11,260 nt of DNA, taken from an uncultured Alphaproteobacteria bacterium (lineage in GTDB: Bacteria > Pseudomonadota > Alphaproteobacteria > Rhizobiales > Ancalomicrobiaceae). The position numbers were made by a program, and so were the translations under genes. The notes below the pieces were generated by a model that saw nothing but the letters and a program-made list of their open reading frames with translations, ran no database searches and was not told the DNA's origin. Positions 5,572 through 11,260 of this stretch are shown here, piece after piece (within the stretch, counting starts at the first letter, position 1; every line of letters starts with the position of its first letter). Where the stretch lies: assembly GCA_937919435.1 (NCBI GenBank), contig CALFRR010000019.1, forward strand, positions 1-11,260. The letters run 5' to 3'.

Positions 5572-6588
5572 TCATTTCACCGGGATCACCCGGAGCGGCA
5601 GGCCGGTTGCGGCGATCAGCTTCTCCTGGACGCCGCCGACGGTGAGCGAGGCCATCTGACAGCCGACGCAGGCGCCGGTCAGCTCGACCACCACGGTGTT
5701 GCCGTCGACGTCGACCAGTTCGCAGTCGCCGCCGTCGCGCTTCAGGAAGGGACGGATCTCGTCGAGCGTCGCCTCGATCAGCCGGATCTTCTGGACGGTG
5801 GTCATCCGGGTCGCGGCGACCGGCTTCTCGAGCACCGCGACGTCGCCGCCGACGGCGATCGGGGCCGGCGCCGGCTTCGCCACGACGATCTCGGAGACCG
5901 GCTTCAACTCGATCGGCTGCGGCGCCGCCGCCTTCGGGCGGGCCTTCTGCTTCAGGCTCTTCGGGTCGACCGAGCCGACGCGGTAGGCCTCGGCCGCGGC
6001 GAGCAGCCCTTCGGCGACCATCGCGGCGTTGATCTCGGCCAGCACCGCCTCGATCTTCTCGAAACAGGTCAGGCAGCCGCCGCCGGCCTTGGTGTAGTTG
6101 GTGACCTCCTCGACCCGGGTCAGCCGGTTGGCCCTGACCGCCCGCTCGATCTGCCCGGCGTCGACGCCGAAGCACTTGCAGACCAGCTCGCCCTCTACGT
6201 GGTCGTCGTTCCAGGTCTCGCCGCGGAAGTTCGCCACCGCCGCCTGGAGGGCCTCCCAGCCCATCACCGAGCAGTGCATCTTCTCCGGCGGCAGGCCGCC
6301 GAGGAAGTCGGCAATGTCCTGGTTGGAGATCGACAGCGCCTCTCGAATCGTCTTGCCGAGGATCAGTTCGGTCAGCGCCGAGGACGAGGCGATCGCCGAG
6401 CCGCAGCCGAAGGTCTGGAACTTCGCCGCCTCGATCACTTCGGTCTCGGGATCGATCCGCAGCATCAGCTTCAGGGCGTCGCCACAGGCGATGGCCCCGA
6501 CCTCGCCGACCGCGTTGGCGGTCTCCAGCACGCCGGCGTTGACCGGATCGAAGAAGTAGTCCTTGACCTTGTCGGTGTAGTCCCACAT
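5572..6588 (-). CDS. nifU: NifU, Fe-S cluster scaffold
   Basis: NifU is the scaffold on which [2Fe-2S] and [4Fe-4S] clusters are built with sulfur from NifS for delivery to nitrogenase. The 338-aa protein has all three classical domains. The IscU-like N-terminus carries Cys35, Cys62 and Cys106. The central permanent [2Fe-2S] domain carries Cys137, Cys139, Cys172 and Cys175 (CKCFG and CLTCFE). The C-terminal Nfu domain carries Cys307 and Cys310 (GACVGCQMAS). The first seven cysteine positions agree with those I recall for Azotobacter NifU. A low-complexity Ala/Pro/Lys linker (about 205-258) joins domains two and three. The start at 6588 follows GGGGAGA by 8 nt; a longer open frame upstream overlaps the iscA-like gene and is rejected. 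It lies 17 nt after that gene, in the same operon. Confidence 0.97.
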   Translation of the reverse strand: MWDYTDKVKDYFFDPVNAGVLETANAVGEVGAIACGDALKLMLRIDPETEVIEAAKFQTFGCGSAIASSSALTELILGKTIREALSISNQDIADFLGGLPPEKMHCSVMGWEALQAAVANFRGETWNDDHVEGELVCKCFGVDAGQIERAVRANRLTRVEEVTNYTKAGGGCLTCFEKIEAVLAEINAAMVAEGLLAAAEAYRVGSVDPKSLKQKARPKAAAPQPIELKPVSEIVVAKPAPAPIAVGGDVAVLEKPVAATRMTTVQKIRLIEATLDEIRPFLKRDGGDCELVDVDGNTVVVELTGACVGCQMASLTVGGVQEKLIAATGLPLRVIPVK

Positions 6589-6605
6589 CGCCGGATCTCC
6601 CCGCT

Positions 6606-6926
6606 TCAGCCGAAGGACTTGCCGCACGAACACTTCGAGGCGGCGTTCGGGTTGTCGAAGACGAAGCCCGAGCTCTCCAGGCCGGTGACGAAGTCGACGG
6701 TCATTCCGGCCACCAGCGATTGGGAGCCGGCATCGACCCACACCTTGACGCCGCCCTGCTCGATCACAGCATCGCCGTCGCGGGTGACGGCCTCGAGCCC
6801 CATCAGGTACTTGAACCCGGCGCAGCCGCCGGCTTCGACCATGATGCGCAGGCCCTCGGCGGGTACCGTGGCGCGGGCGAGTGCCTGCCGGACGGCGGCG
6901 ACGGCGCTTTCGGTCAATTGGATCAT
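6606..6926 (-). CDS. HesB/IscA-like iron-sulfur assembly protein (nif-associated)
   Basis: This 106-aa A-type carrier carries or inserts Fe-S clusters. The protein begins MIQLTESAVAAVRQAL and has the three conserved cysteines of the family: Cys35 (EAGGCAGFKY), Cys99 and Cys101 (KCSCGKSFG at the C-terminus). The SSGFVFDNPNA segment before the last pair is the standard IscA/HesB wording. The ATG at 6926 has GAGGGGGT 6 nt upstream. It is the first gene of the nif operon, with the sigma-54 promoter about 40 bp upstream. In related alphaproteobacteria the gene in this position is called iscN, iscA-nif or hesB; usage varies, so no symbol is given. Function in nitrogenase cluster supply is inferred from position. 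Confidence 0.93.
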   Translation of the reverse strand: MIQLTESAVAAVRQALARATVPAEGLRIMVEAGGCAGFKYLMGLEAVTRDGDAVIEQGGVKVWVDAGSQSLVAGMTVDFVTGLESSGFVFDNPNAASKCSCGKSFG

Positions 6927-6967
6927 CGCGGACCCCCTCGGTCTCGATTGCGGTCGAGAGAAGGATC

Positions 6968-6982
6968 GCAAGGCCCGTGCCA
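6968..6982 (-). promoter_or_regulatory. Sigma-54 (-24/-12) promoter of the iscA-nifUSVW operon
   Basis: The minus strand reads TGGCACGGGCCTTGC, an exact TGGCACG-N4-TTGC match with GG and GC 10 bases apart. The predicted start is near 6957, leaving a leader of about 30 nt. Confidence 0.95.
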
Positions 6983-7027
6983 GTCCGGAATTCCACGCAT
7001 AATCAAAGGAATCGGTCGAGATGCCGG

Positions 7028-7043
7028 TGTCGGCTTCGCGACA
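7028..7043. promoter_or_regulatory. NifA upstream activator site, proximal
   Basis: TGTCGGCTTCGCGACA is an exact TGT-N10-ACA, centred near -79 relative to the predicted iscA-nifU operon start. The short AT-richer stretch at 7000-7013 between it and the promoter weakly resembles an IHF site (AATCAA then a poor 3' half). Confidence 0.85.
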
Positions 7044-7060
7044 TCGGTGGCTTTGCGACA

Positions 7061-7076
7061 TGTCGACAGGGCGACA
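7061..7076. promoter_or_regulatory. NifA upstream activator site, distal
   Basis: TGTCGACAGGGCGACA is a second exact TGT-N10-ACA, centred near -112. Its centre is 33 bp from the proximal site, close to three helical turns, so both would face the same side of the DNA. Confidence 0.8.
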
Positions 7077-7093
7077 GCCGGCACGAGACGACG

Positions 7094-7117
7094 ACGCCCG
7101 CCGGGGTGGGCGGGCGT
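7094..7117 (-). terminator. GC-rich hairpin after the chemoreceptor gene
   Basis: ACGCCCGCC (7094-7102) and GGCGGGCGT (7109-7117) form a perfect 9-bp stem with a 6-nt loop, 37 bp beyond the chemoreceptor stop. No T-run follows. It lies just before the NifA sites, where a transcription stop would insulate the nif promoter. Confidence 0.45.
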
Positions 7118-7154
7118 GGCGTGGCGGTCCGCGGGGGTGGCGCGAAACGGGACC

Positions 7155-8237
7155 TCAGGCGGCGCGGCGGCGGCCGGCGGCTTCGGTCGCCTCGACGATC
7201 AGACCGTACCAGCCGAGGCCGCGATAGGTCTCGTAGCCTAGCGTCAGGTGGAAGGCGATCGAGCGGCCGGCGGCATCGACGTCGAAGCCGGAGGTGCGGC
7301 CGCGCGGATCGAAGGCGATCCGCTCAGAGAGGACGCCGACGCCGTCGGACGCGGCGATCACCCGCCGTTCGCGGTCGACGATCAGCACCCGGGTGCGGTC
7401 GCGGCGGGTGGGATCGATCCGCACACCCTCGACGATGGTCTTCGCCTGGGCCTCCCAATCGAAGTGGATGGCGAGCAGGCCGACGGTGCGGCCGTGGCCG
7501 TCGCCGTCGAGGCGCACCGGGGTGGCGAAGGTCGAGACCTGGGCACCGCCGAGCAGCGGCTCGCGAGCGATGTCCTCGGCGTGGAAGTCGTCGCCGGTGG
7601 CGAGCCCGCGGGCGGCGCGAAACCACGGCCGGTCGGCGACGCTCGCTCCGGCGACCGCGAACCGGTCGGGACGGCCGGAGGCGAGGATCCGGCCGTCGGT
7701 GTCGGTCAGCCAGATGTCGAGGTAGACGGTGTAGGCGCGCAGGATCACGCCGAGACGATGCGAGGCGAAGCCGGCGAGATCGTCGGACGGGGTGGTGGCG
7801 GCATCGACGACGGCGCTGTCGGTCGCCCACCAGCGGACGTCGCAGGAGCGTTCGTAGAGATTGCGGTCGATCAGTTCGATGGCATTGAGCGCCTGGTCGA
7901 CCAGCCGCGAGCCGTGGGCGGTCGAAGCCATCGACTGGGCCATGGACGACAGCCGTTCGATCTCGCCGCCGAGTTCGGCCTCGAGCCCGACCGCCAGTTC
8001 GTCGACCTCTTCGGAGATCGCGCGGACCTCCTGGCTGACCACCGCGAAGCCGCGCCCGGCGTCGCCCGCCCGGGCCGCCTCGATCAACGCGTTGAGGGCG
8101 AGGATCTTCATCCGCCGGGTGATGGCGCGGATGTCGCCGACCTTCTTCATGGTCACGTCGCGGGCGCCGTCGGCCCGTTCGACGATCCCCTCGACGGTGA
8201 CCCCGCTCGTGTCGGCGACGGCTTTCCCTGCGATCAT
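7155..8237 (-). CDS. Soluble chemoreceptor-like protein: minimal MCP signalling tip plus C-terminal Cache-like sensor
   Basis: This 360-aa protein has no signal peptide or membrane segment. Residues 44-77 match the most conserved part of the methyl-accepting chemotaxis protein hairpin (KILALNALIEAARAGDAG, then RGFAVVSQEVRAISEEV), the CheA/CheW contact region. Only about 43 residues precede it, and a coiled-coil-like helix runs to about 128. Then comes YERSCDVRWWATDSAVVDA (129-147) and a long alpha/beta region (about 150-350) resembling a double Cache/PAS-type sensor, with LDIWLTDTDGRILASG, ADRPWFRAA and LLAIHFDWE segments. The usual order, sensor then signalling hairpin, is thus reversed. A complete antiparallel hairpin of normal length is not present. 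The start at 8237 is preceded by GGGGGG. Upstream in-frame starts give a basic, unconserved extension. Ligand unknown; a cytosolic metabolic or energy-taxis role is inference. Confidence 0.75.
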   Translation of the reverse strand: MIAGKAVADTSGVTVEGIVERADGARDVTMKKVGDIRAITRRMKILALNALIEAARAGDAGRGFAVVSQEVRAISEEVDELAVGLEAELGGEIERLSSMAQSMASTAHGSRLVDQALNAIELIDRNLYERSCDVRWWATDSAVVDAATTPSDDLAGFASHRLGVILRAYTVYLDIWLTDTDGRILASGRPDRFAVAGASVADRPWFRAARGLATGDDFHAEDIAREPLLGGAQVSTFATPVRLDGDGHGRTVGLLAIHFDWEAQAKTIVEGVRIDPTRRDRTRVLIVDRERRVIAASDGVGVLSERIAFDPRGRTSGFDVDAAGRSIAFHLTLGYETYRGLGWYGLIVEATEAAGRRRAA

Positions 8238-8407
8238 CCGAGCCCCCCGGCTACTCCTCTTCGATGCCGAGAATGGCGTGGTCCGCGTTAATCCTCTCCT
8301 AAGGGAACATCGTGCGACGGCCACTTCTCGATGCATGCTCAACATTCATGCAAACAGTCCCGAAAACGGCGGGTTTCGGCACGTTCGCATACGATTTCCA
8401 AAACGCG
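8238..8407. promoter_or_regulatory. Upstream region of the chemoreceptor gene
   Basis: These 170 bp separate the chemoreceptor from the lpd terminator and are clearly less GC-rich than the genes around them. They contain a dyad TGCATG (8332-8337) / CATGCA (8347-8352) with a 9-nt spacer, and a small hairpin CCGAAA/TTTCGG (8360-8379). No clear -35/-10 or -24/-12 pair was found. The promoter assignment is positional. Confidence 0.4.
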
Positions 8408-8440
8408 GAGCCCCCCGTCGGCGGGGCCGGCGGGGGGCTC
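8408..8440 (-). terminator. Rho-independent-type terminator of lpd
   Basis: GAGCCCCCCG (8408-8417) pairs perfectly with CGGGGGGCTC (8431-8440) over 10 bp. On the minus strand the stem is followed by CGCGTTTTGG, a short T-run. It lies about 30 bp past the lpd stop and closes the pdh operon. Confidence 0.7.
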
Positions 8441-8471
8441 TGGCGGAACGGGTGTACCCGTCGAGGGTGGA

Positions 8472-9887
8472 TCAGATGTGGACGGCGCGACCTTCCGAGT
8501 CGAGCACCGCCTCGTGCATCATCTCCGACAGGGTCGGGTGCGGGAACACGGTGTGGATCAGATCCTCCTCGGTGGTCTCGAGGTTCATCGCCACGACGTA
8601 GCCCTGGATCAGTTCGGTGACGTCGGCGCCGATCATGTGGGCGCCGAGCAGCCGGCCGGTCTTCTTGTCGAAGATCACCTTGATCATCCCCTCCGGCTCG
8701 CCCATGGCGATCGCCTTGCCGTTGCCGACGAAGGGGAAGCGGCCGACCTTGATCTGGAAGCCGGCGGCCTTGGCCTTGGCCTCCGAATAGCCGACCGAGG
8801 CGACCTGCGGCTGCGAGTAGGTGCAGGCCGGGATCTTGGTCTTGTCCATCGGGTGGGGATGCTTGTCGGCGATCGCCTCGACGCAGATGATGCCCTCGTG
8901 TTCGCCCTTGTGGGCGAGCATCGGCGGGCCGGCGACGTCGCCGACGGCGTAGATGCCGGGGACGCTGGAGCGGCCGAACGGATCGGCGACGACGCAGCCG
9001 CGCTCGGTCTTGACGCCCATCCGCTCGAGCCCGAGGTTCTCGACGTTGCCGACGACGCCGACCGCCGAGATCACCCGATCGACGATGATCTGGCGACGCA
9101 CGCCGTTCTTGTCCTCGAGCGTGGCGGTGACGCTGTCGGAATGACGCTCCAGACCGACCACCTTGGTCTCGGTGTGGATCTTGAGGCCGGACTTGGCGAA
9201 GCTCTTCTGGGCGAAGGCCGAGATCTCGGCGTCCTCGACCGGCAGCACCCGGTCCATCACCTCGACCACCGTCACGTCGACGCCGAGGGCGTTGTAGAAG
9301 GTGGCGAACTCGATGCCGATGGCACCCGAGCCGACGACCAGCATCGACTTCGGCACGATCTTCGGGGCGAGCGCGTCGAAATAGGTCCAGACCAGCTTGC
9401 CGTCCGGCTCGAGGCCGGGGACGACGCGCGGCTTGGCGCCGGTCGACAGGATGATGTGCGGGGCGCGGTAGTCGCCGGCGCCGAGCGCACCCTTCGGGGC
9501 GGGGGCGTCGGACGGTGTGACGGTCAGCGCGCCGGGGGTGGTGAGCTGGGCCCTGCCCCAGATCACGTCGACCTTGTTCTTCTTCAGGAGGAAGCCGACG
9601 CCGGTGTTGAGCTGGCCGGAGACGCCGCGGGACCGCTTGACGATCGCCTCGAGGTCGAAGGACGGGTTCTCGACCGACAGACCGAAGGCCGAGGCGTGCT
9701 TCATGAACTGATAGATCTCGGCCGAGCGCAGCAGCGCCTTGGTCGGGATGCAGCCCCAGTTCAGGCAGATGCCGCCGAGATGCTTGGCTTCGACGATCGC
9801 CGTCTTGAAGCCGAGCTGGGCGGAGCGGATCGCGGTGACGTAGCCGGCAGGGCCGGCACCGATCACGATGACGTCGTAGGTGGACAT
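8472..9887 (-). CDS. lpdA: Dihydrolipoyl dehydrogenase (E3)
   Basis: E3 reoxidises the dihydrolipoyl group of the 2-oxoacid dehydrogenase complexes and passes electrons to NAD+. At 471 aa it is of normal length. The FAD-binding GAGPAG is at 10-15. The redox-active disulfide is Cys41/Cys46 in GGICLNWGCIPTKALL. The NAD-binding GSGAIG is at 186-191 and the second FAD motif YAVGDVAGPPMLAHKGEHEG at 313-332. The catalytic His450-Glu455 pair is in FPHPTLSEMMHEA. The start at 9887 has GGGAG about 9 nt upstream. The N-terminus lacks the lipoyl domain that some bacterial E3 proteins of PDH carry. It is downstream of pdhC on the same strand, with a DUF559 gene and repeats in between, and so is probably the E3 of the pyruvate dehydrogenase complex. 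Confidence 0.96.
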   Translation of the reverse strand: MSTYDVIVIGAGPAGYVTAIRSAQLGFKTAIVEAKHLGGICLNWGCIPTKALLRSAEIYQFMKHASAFGLSVENPSFDLEAIVKRSRGVSGQLNTGVGFLLKKNKVDVIWGRAQLTTPGALTVTPSDAPAPKGALGAGDYRAPHIILSTGAKPRVVPGLEPDGKLVWTYFDALAPKIVPKSMLVVGSGAIGIEFATFYNALGVDVTVVEVMDRVLPVEDAEISAFAQKSFAKSGLKIHTETKVVGLERHSDSVTATLEDKNGVRRQIIVDRVISAVGVVGNVENLGLERMGVKTERGCVVADPFGRSSVPGIYAVGDVAGPPMLAHKGEHEGIICVEAIADKHPHPMDKTKIPACTYSQPQVASVGYSEAKAKAAGFQIKVGRFPFVGNGKAIAMGEPEGMIKVIFDKKTGRLLGAHMIGADVTELIQGYVVAMNLETTEEDLIHTVFPHPTLSEMMHEAVLDSEGRAVHI

Positions 9888-9942
9888 GAAATCACTCCCG
9901 GTGACATCGGCGGCGGCGCCGAACTGAAGGCGATCCGCCCGT

Positions 9943-10386
9943 TCATGGGTCGTCCGCGCCGGCCCGCCTCCCTCCCCCTCGCGGGGAGGGTGGCCCGCCC
10001 GGAGGGCGGGTCGGGTGGGGTTGGTTCAGACTGTCTCGGCATTCGTGGAAGATCGCCTCGACGACTCCGTCGAGATGTTCCACCACGTCGTGGTTCCAGA
10101 AGCGAAGGACACGGAACCCCCTGCCCTTCAGCCAATCGTCGCGCACCCGGTCGGATGCGGCGGTCTCGACGGCGTGCTGGCCTCCGTCGAGTTCGATCAC
10201 CAGACGCGCCGCGAGCCAGGCGAAGTCGGCGATGTAGGGACCGATCGACGCCTGACGGCGAAAACCGGCTCCCGCTCGGTTCAGTGCGCGCAGGCGCCAC
10301 CAGAGCCGCATCTCGACGTCGGTCGCATCGCGCCGCAGACGCTTCGCCCGCGCCCGTGTCCAGGGATCGATCGAGGTACGCGCCAT
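9943..10386 (-). CDS. DUF559 domain protein (VSR/restriction-endonuclease-like fold)
   Basis: This 147-aa protein belongs to the DUF559 family, related to very-short-patch-repair endonucleases; the biochemical activity of the family is largely unproven. Its core is residues about 10-115: DATDVEMRLWWRLRALN (20-36), FRRQASIGPYIADFAW (42-57), RLVIELDGGQH (61-71) and RGFRVLRFWNHDV (89-101). Asp54, Glu65 and Asp67 with His71 fit the PD-(D/E)xK-type nuclease layout. The last 27 residues, rich in Pro, Gly and Arg, are encoded by the flanking repeat (9970-10021) and are probably not part of the fold. The ATG at 10386 lacks a good ribosome site. The gene sits between pdhC and lpd, framed by inverted palindromic repeats, which looks like an inserted module. 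Repair, restriction or repeat mobilisation are all open. Confidence 0.85.
   Translation of the reverse strand: MARTSIDPWTRARAKRLRRDATDVEMRLWWRLRALNRAGAGFRRQASIGPYIADFAWLAARLVIELDGGQHAVETAASDRVRDDWLKGRGFRVLRFWNHDVVEHLDGVVEAIFHECRDSLNQPHPTRPPGGPPSPRGGGRRAGADDP
9970..10021 (+). repeat. Palindromic repeat, copy A (lpd side of DUF559 gene)
   Basis: The order on the plus strand is: hairpin CCCTCCCC/GGGGAGGG (9970-9990, 5-nt loop), TGG, second hairpin CCCGCCC/GGGCGGG (9994-10010, 3-nt loop), then TCGGGTGGGGT. The unit overlaps the 3' end of the DUF559 frame. It is an inverted relative of the copy at 10410-10458. Confidence 0.8.
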
Positions 10387-10409
10387 GAGAGTTTCACTCG
10401 CGGCCGATC

Positions 10410-10458
10410 ACCCCACCCGGCTCGCTGCCGCTCGCCACCCTCCCCGCAAGGGGGAGGG
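10410..10458 (-). repeat. Palindromic repeat, copy B (pdhC side of DUF559 gene)
   Basis: Read on the minus strand: hairpin CCCTCCCC/GGGGAGGG (10458-10438, 5-nt loop), TGGC, a different middle (GAGCGGCAGCGAGC), then CGGGTGGGGT. The 8-bp stem arms, the following TGGC and the final 10 bases are identical to copy A; only the middle is exchanged. It lies between the pdhC stop and the DUF559 start. Confidence 0.8.
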
Positions 10459-10482
10459 TAGGCCAACTGCGGCGACGCCGGC

Positions 10483-11260
10483 TCACACCAGCATCGACAT
10501 CGGCGCCTCGACCAGCGCCTTGAACGCCTGCAGCAGTTGGGCGCCGAGTGCACCGTCGACGGCCCGGTGATCGACCGACAGGGTCACGGTCATCGCCGTC
10601 ACCACCGCCGGAGCACCGTCCTTGACCACCACCCGCTGCTCGCCCGCACCGACCGCCAGGATCGAGGCGTGCGGCGGGTTGATGATCGCCGCGAACTCCT
10701 TGATCCCGAACATGCCGAGGTTCGACACGGCGGTCGAACCGCCCTGATACTCCTCGGGCTTCAGCTTGCGCGTCTTGGCGCGGGCCGCGTAGTCCTTCAT
10801 CTCGGTCGAGATCGCCGACAGCGTCTTCTGGTCGGCCTTGCGGACCACCGGGGTGATCAGACCGCCGGGGATCGACACCGCGACGCCGACGTCGGCGTGA
10901 TGGTGCCGCAGCATCGCCTGGTCGGTCCAGGTGACGTTCGCGTCGGGCACCCGGACCAGCGCCAGGGCCAGCGCCTTGATGACGAAGTCGTTGACCGACA
11001 GCTTGAAGGCCGGCTTGCCGTCCTTCAGCGGGGCGCCAGCGTTGAGCTGACCGCGCAGCGCCAGCAGCGCGTCGAGCTCGACGTCGACCGTCAGGTAGAA
11101 GTGCGGAACGGTCAGCTTCGATTCCATCAGCCGCTTGGCGATGGTCCGGCGCATGCCGTCGTGCGGGATCGTCTCGTAGGAGCCCGGCTCGAACATCCGC
11201 TGGACGACGTCGTCGGCGAGACCCGACGGCAGCGCCGCGGCGGGCTTCGGGGCGGCCGGG
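10483..11260 (-). CDS. pdhC: Pyruvate dehydrogenase E2, dihydrolipoamide acetyltransferase (5' end beyond window)
   Basis: E2 is the core of the pyruvate dehydrogenase complex and transfers acetyl groups from lipoyl-lysine to CoA. The last 258 residues are in the window. An Ala/Pro linker leads into the catalytic domain that starts at PHDGMRRTIAKRLMESK. It continues with VPHFYLTVDVELDALL, LSVNDFVIKALALAL, and VSIPGGLITPVV, and ends with the active-site segment TLSVDHRAVDGALGAQ (His and Asp of HxxxDG). The lipoyl and E1/E3-binding domains lie beyond position 11260. The wording is that of alphaproteobacterial PDH E2 rather than the oxoglutarate or branched-chain enzymes. pdhA and pdhB are expected upstream, and lpd follows downstream after the DUF559 module. 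Confidence 0.93.
   Translation of the reverse strand, partial: PAAPKPAAALPSGLADDVVQRMFEPGSYETIPHDGMRRTIAKRLMESKLTVPHFYLTVDVELDALLALRGQLNAGAPLKDGKPAFKLSVNDFVIKALALALVRVPDANVTWTDQAMLRHHHADVGVAVSIPGGLITPVVRKADQKTLSAISTEMKDYAARAKTRKLKPEEYQGGSTAVSNLGMFGIKEFAAIINPPHASILAVGAGEQRVVVKDGAPAVVTAMTVTLSVDHRAVDGALGAQLLQAFKALVEAPMSMLV

Noticed and set aside
3923..6586. 887-codon minus-strand open frame across nifS and nifU
   Set aside because: It is the alternative frame of nifU, nifS and the start of nifV, with an Arg/Gly-rich composition and no family wording. The true frames carry all catalytic and cluster-binding residues.
5572..6996. Longer NifU start reaching back to 6996
   Set aside because: The extra 136 codons overlap the iscA-like gene in another frame and do not resemble NifU. 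The ATG at 6588 has a ribosome site and gives cysteine positions matching the family.
7076..7092. CGGCACG stretch resembling a -24 box on the plus strand
   Set aside because: No GC at the required distance and no plus-strand gene downstream.
8331..10388. 685-codon plus-strand open frame opposite lpd and DUF559
   Set aside because: It is an antisense shadow, Asp/Gly/Arg-rich, spanning the lpd terminator and both genes. There is no recognisable domain or ribosome site.
9955..10475. Target-site duplication around the DUF559 module
   Set aside because: Bases just outside the two repeats share only short GC-rich words such as GGCC. No convincing direct duplication was found, so transposition is not claimed.
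1..11260. CRISPR array, tRNA, rRNA or classical insertion sequence
   Set aside because: No regularly spaced direct repeats, cloverleaf-like sequences, ribosomal RNA stretches or transposase frames were seen on either strand.

Overview
The window is about 70% GC and carries nitrogen-fixation genes, two sigma-54/NifA promoters and a pyruvate dehydrogenase operon. This fits a free-living or plant-associated diazotrophic alphaproteobacterium, most likely Hyphomicrobiales (Rhizobiales). The assignment rests on gene content, protein wording and repeat style; no 16S or other marker gene is present.

Layout, left to right. Positions 1-286 hold the start of fixA (minus strand, cut by the window edge). 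Its upstream region (287-518) carries a sigma-54 promoter and a perfect palindromic NifA site. Positions 519-2474 hold a small non-nif block: ogt and a VOC/glyoxalase-like gene on the minus strand, with a divergent araC-type regulator on the plus strand. Positions 2482-6926 are a minus-strand nif operon read iscA-like, nifU, nifS, nifV, nifW. It is driven by a textbook sigma-54 promoter (6968-6982) with two NifA sites 33 bp apart. A 285-bp stretch full of hairpins, including two inverted copies of a ~50-bp repeat, separates nifU from nifS. Positions 7155-8237 hold a short soluble chemoreceptor-like gene with an unusual domain order. Positions 8472-11260 are the 3' part of the pyruvate dehydrogenase operon (pdhC, then lpd). 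A DUF559 nuclease-like gene, bracketed by inverted copies of a second palindromic repeat, sits between pdhC and lpd.

How the genes work together. IscA-like, NifU and NifS assemble and deliver Fe-S clusters for nitrogenase. NifV makes homocitrate for FeMo-co. NifW protects or matures the MoFe protein. FixA is one subunit of the FixABCX bifurcating complex that supplies low-potential electrons. Both nif/fix transcription units carry their own NifA/sigma-54 control, so the araC-VOC-ogt block between nifW and fixA does not have to be crossed for fixA expression.

The two points most worth following up are the DUF559 gene bounded by inverted REP-like repeats inside the pdh operon, and the repeat-rich nifU-nifS gap. 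No stretch over 300 bases lacks a gene. No tRNA, rRNA, CRISPR array or recognisable insertion sequence was seen.
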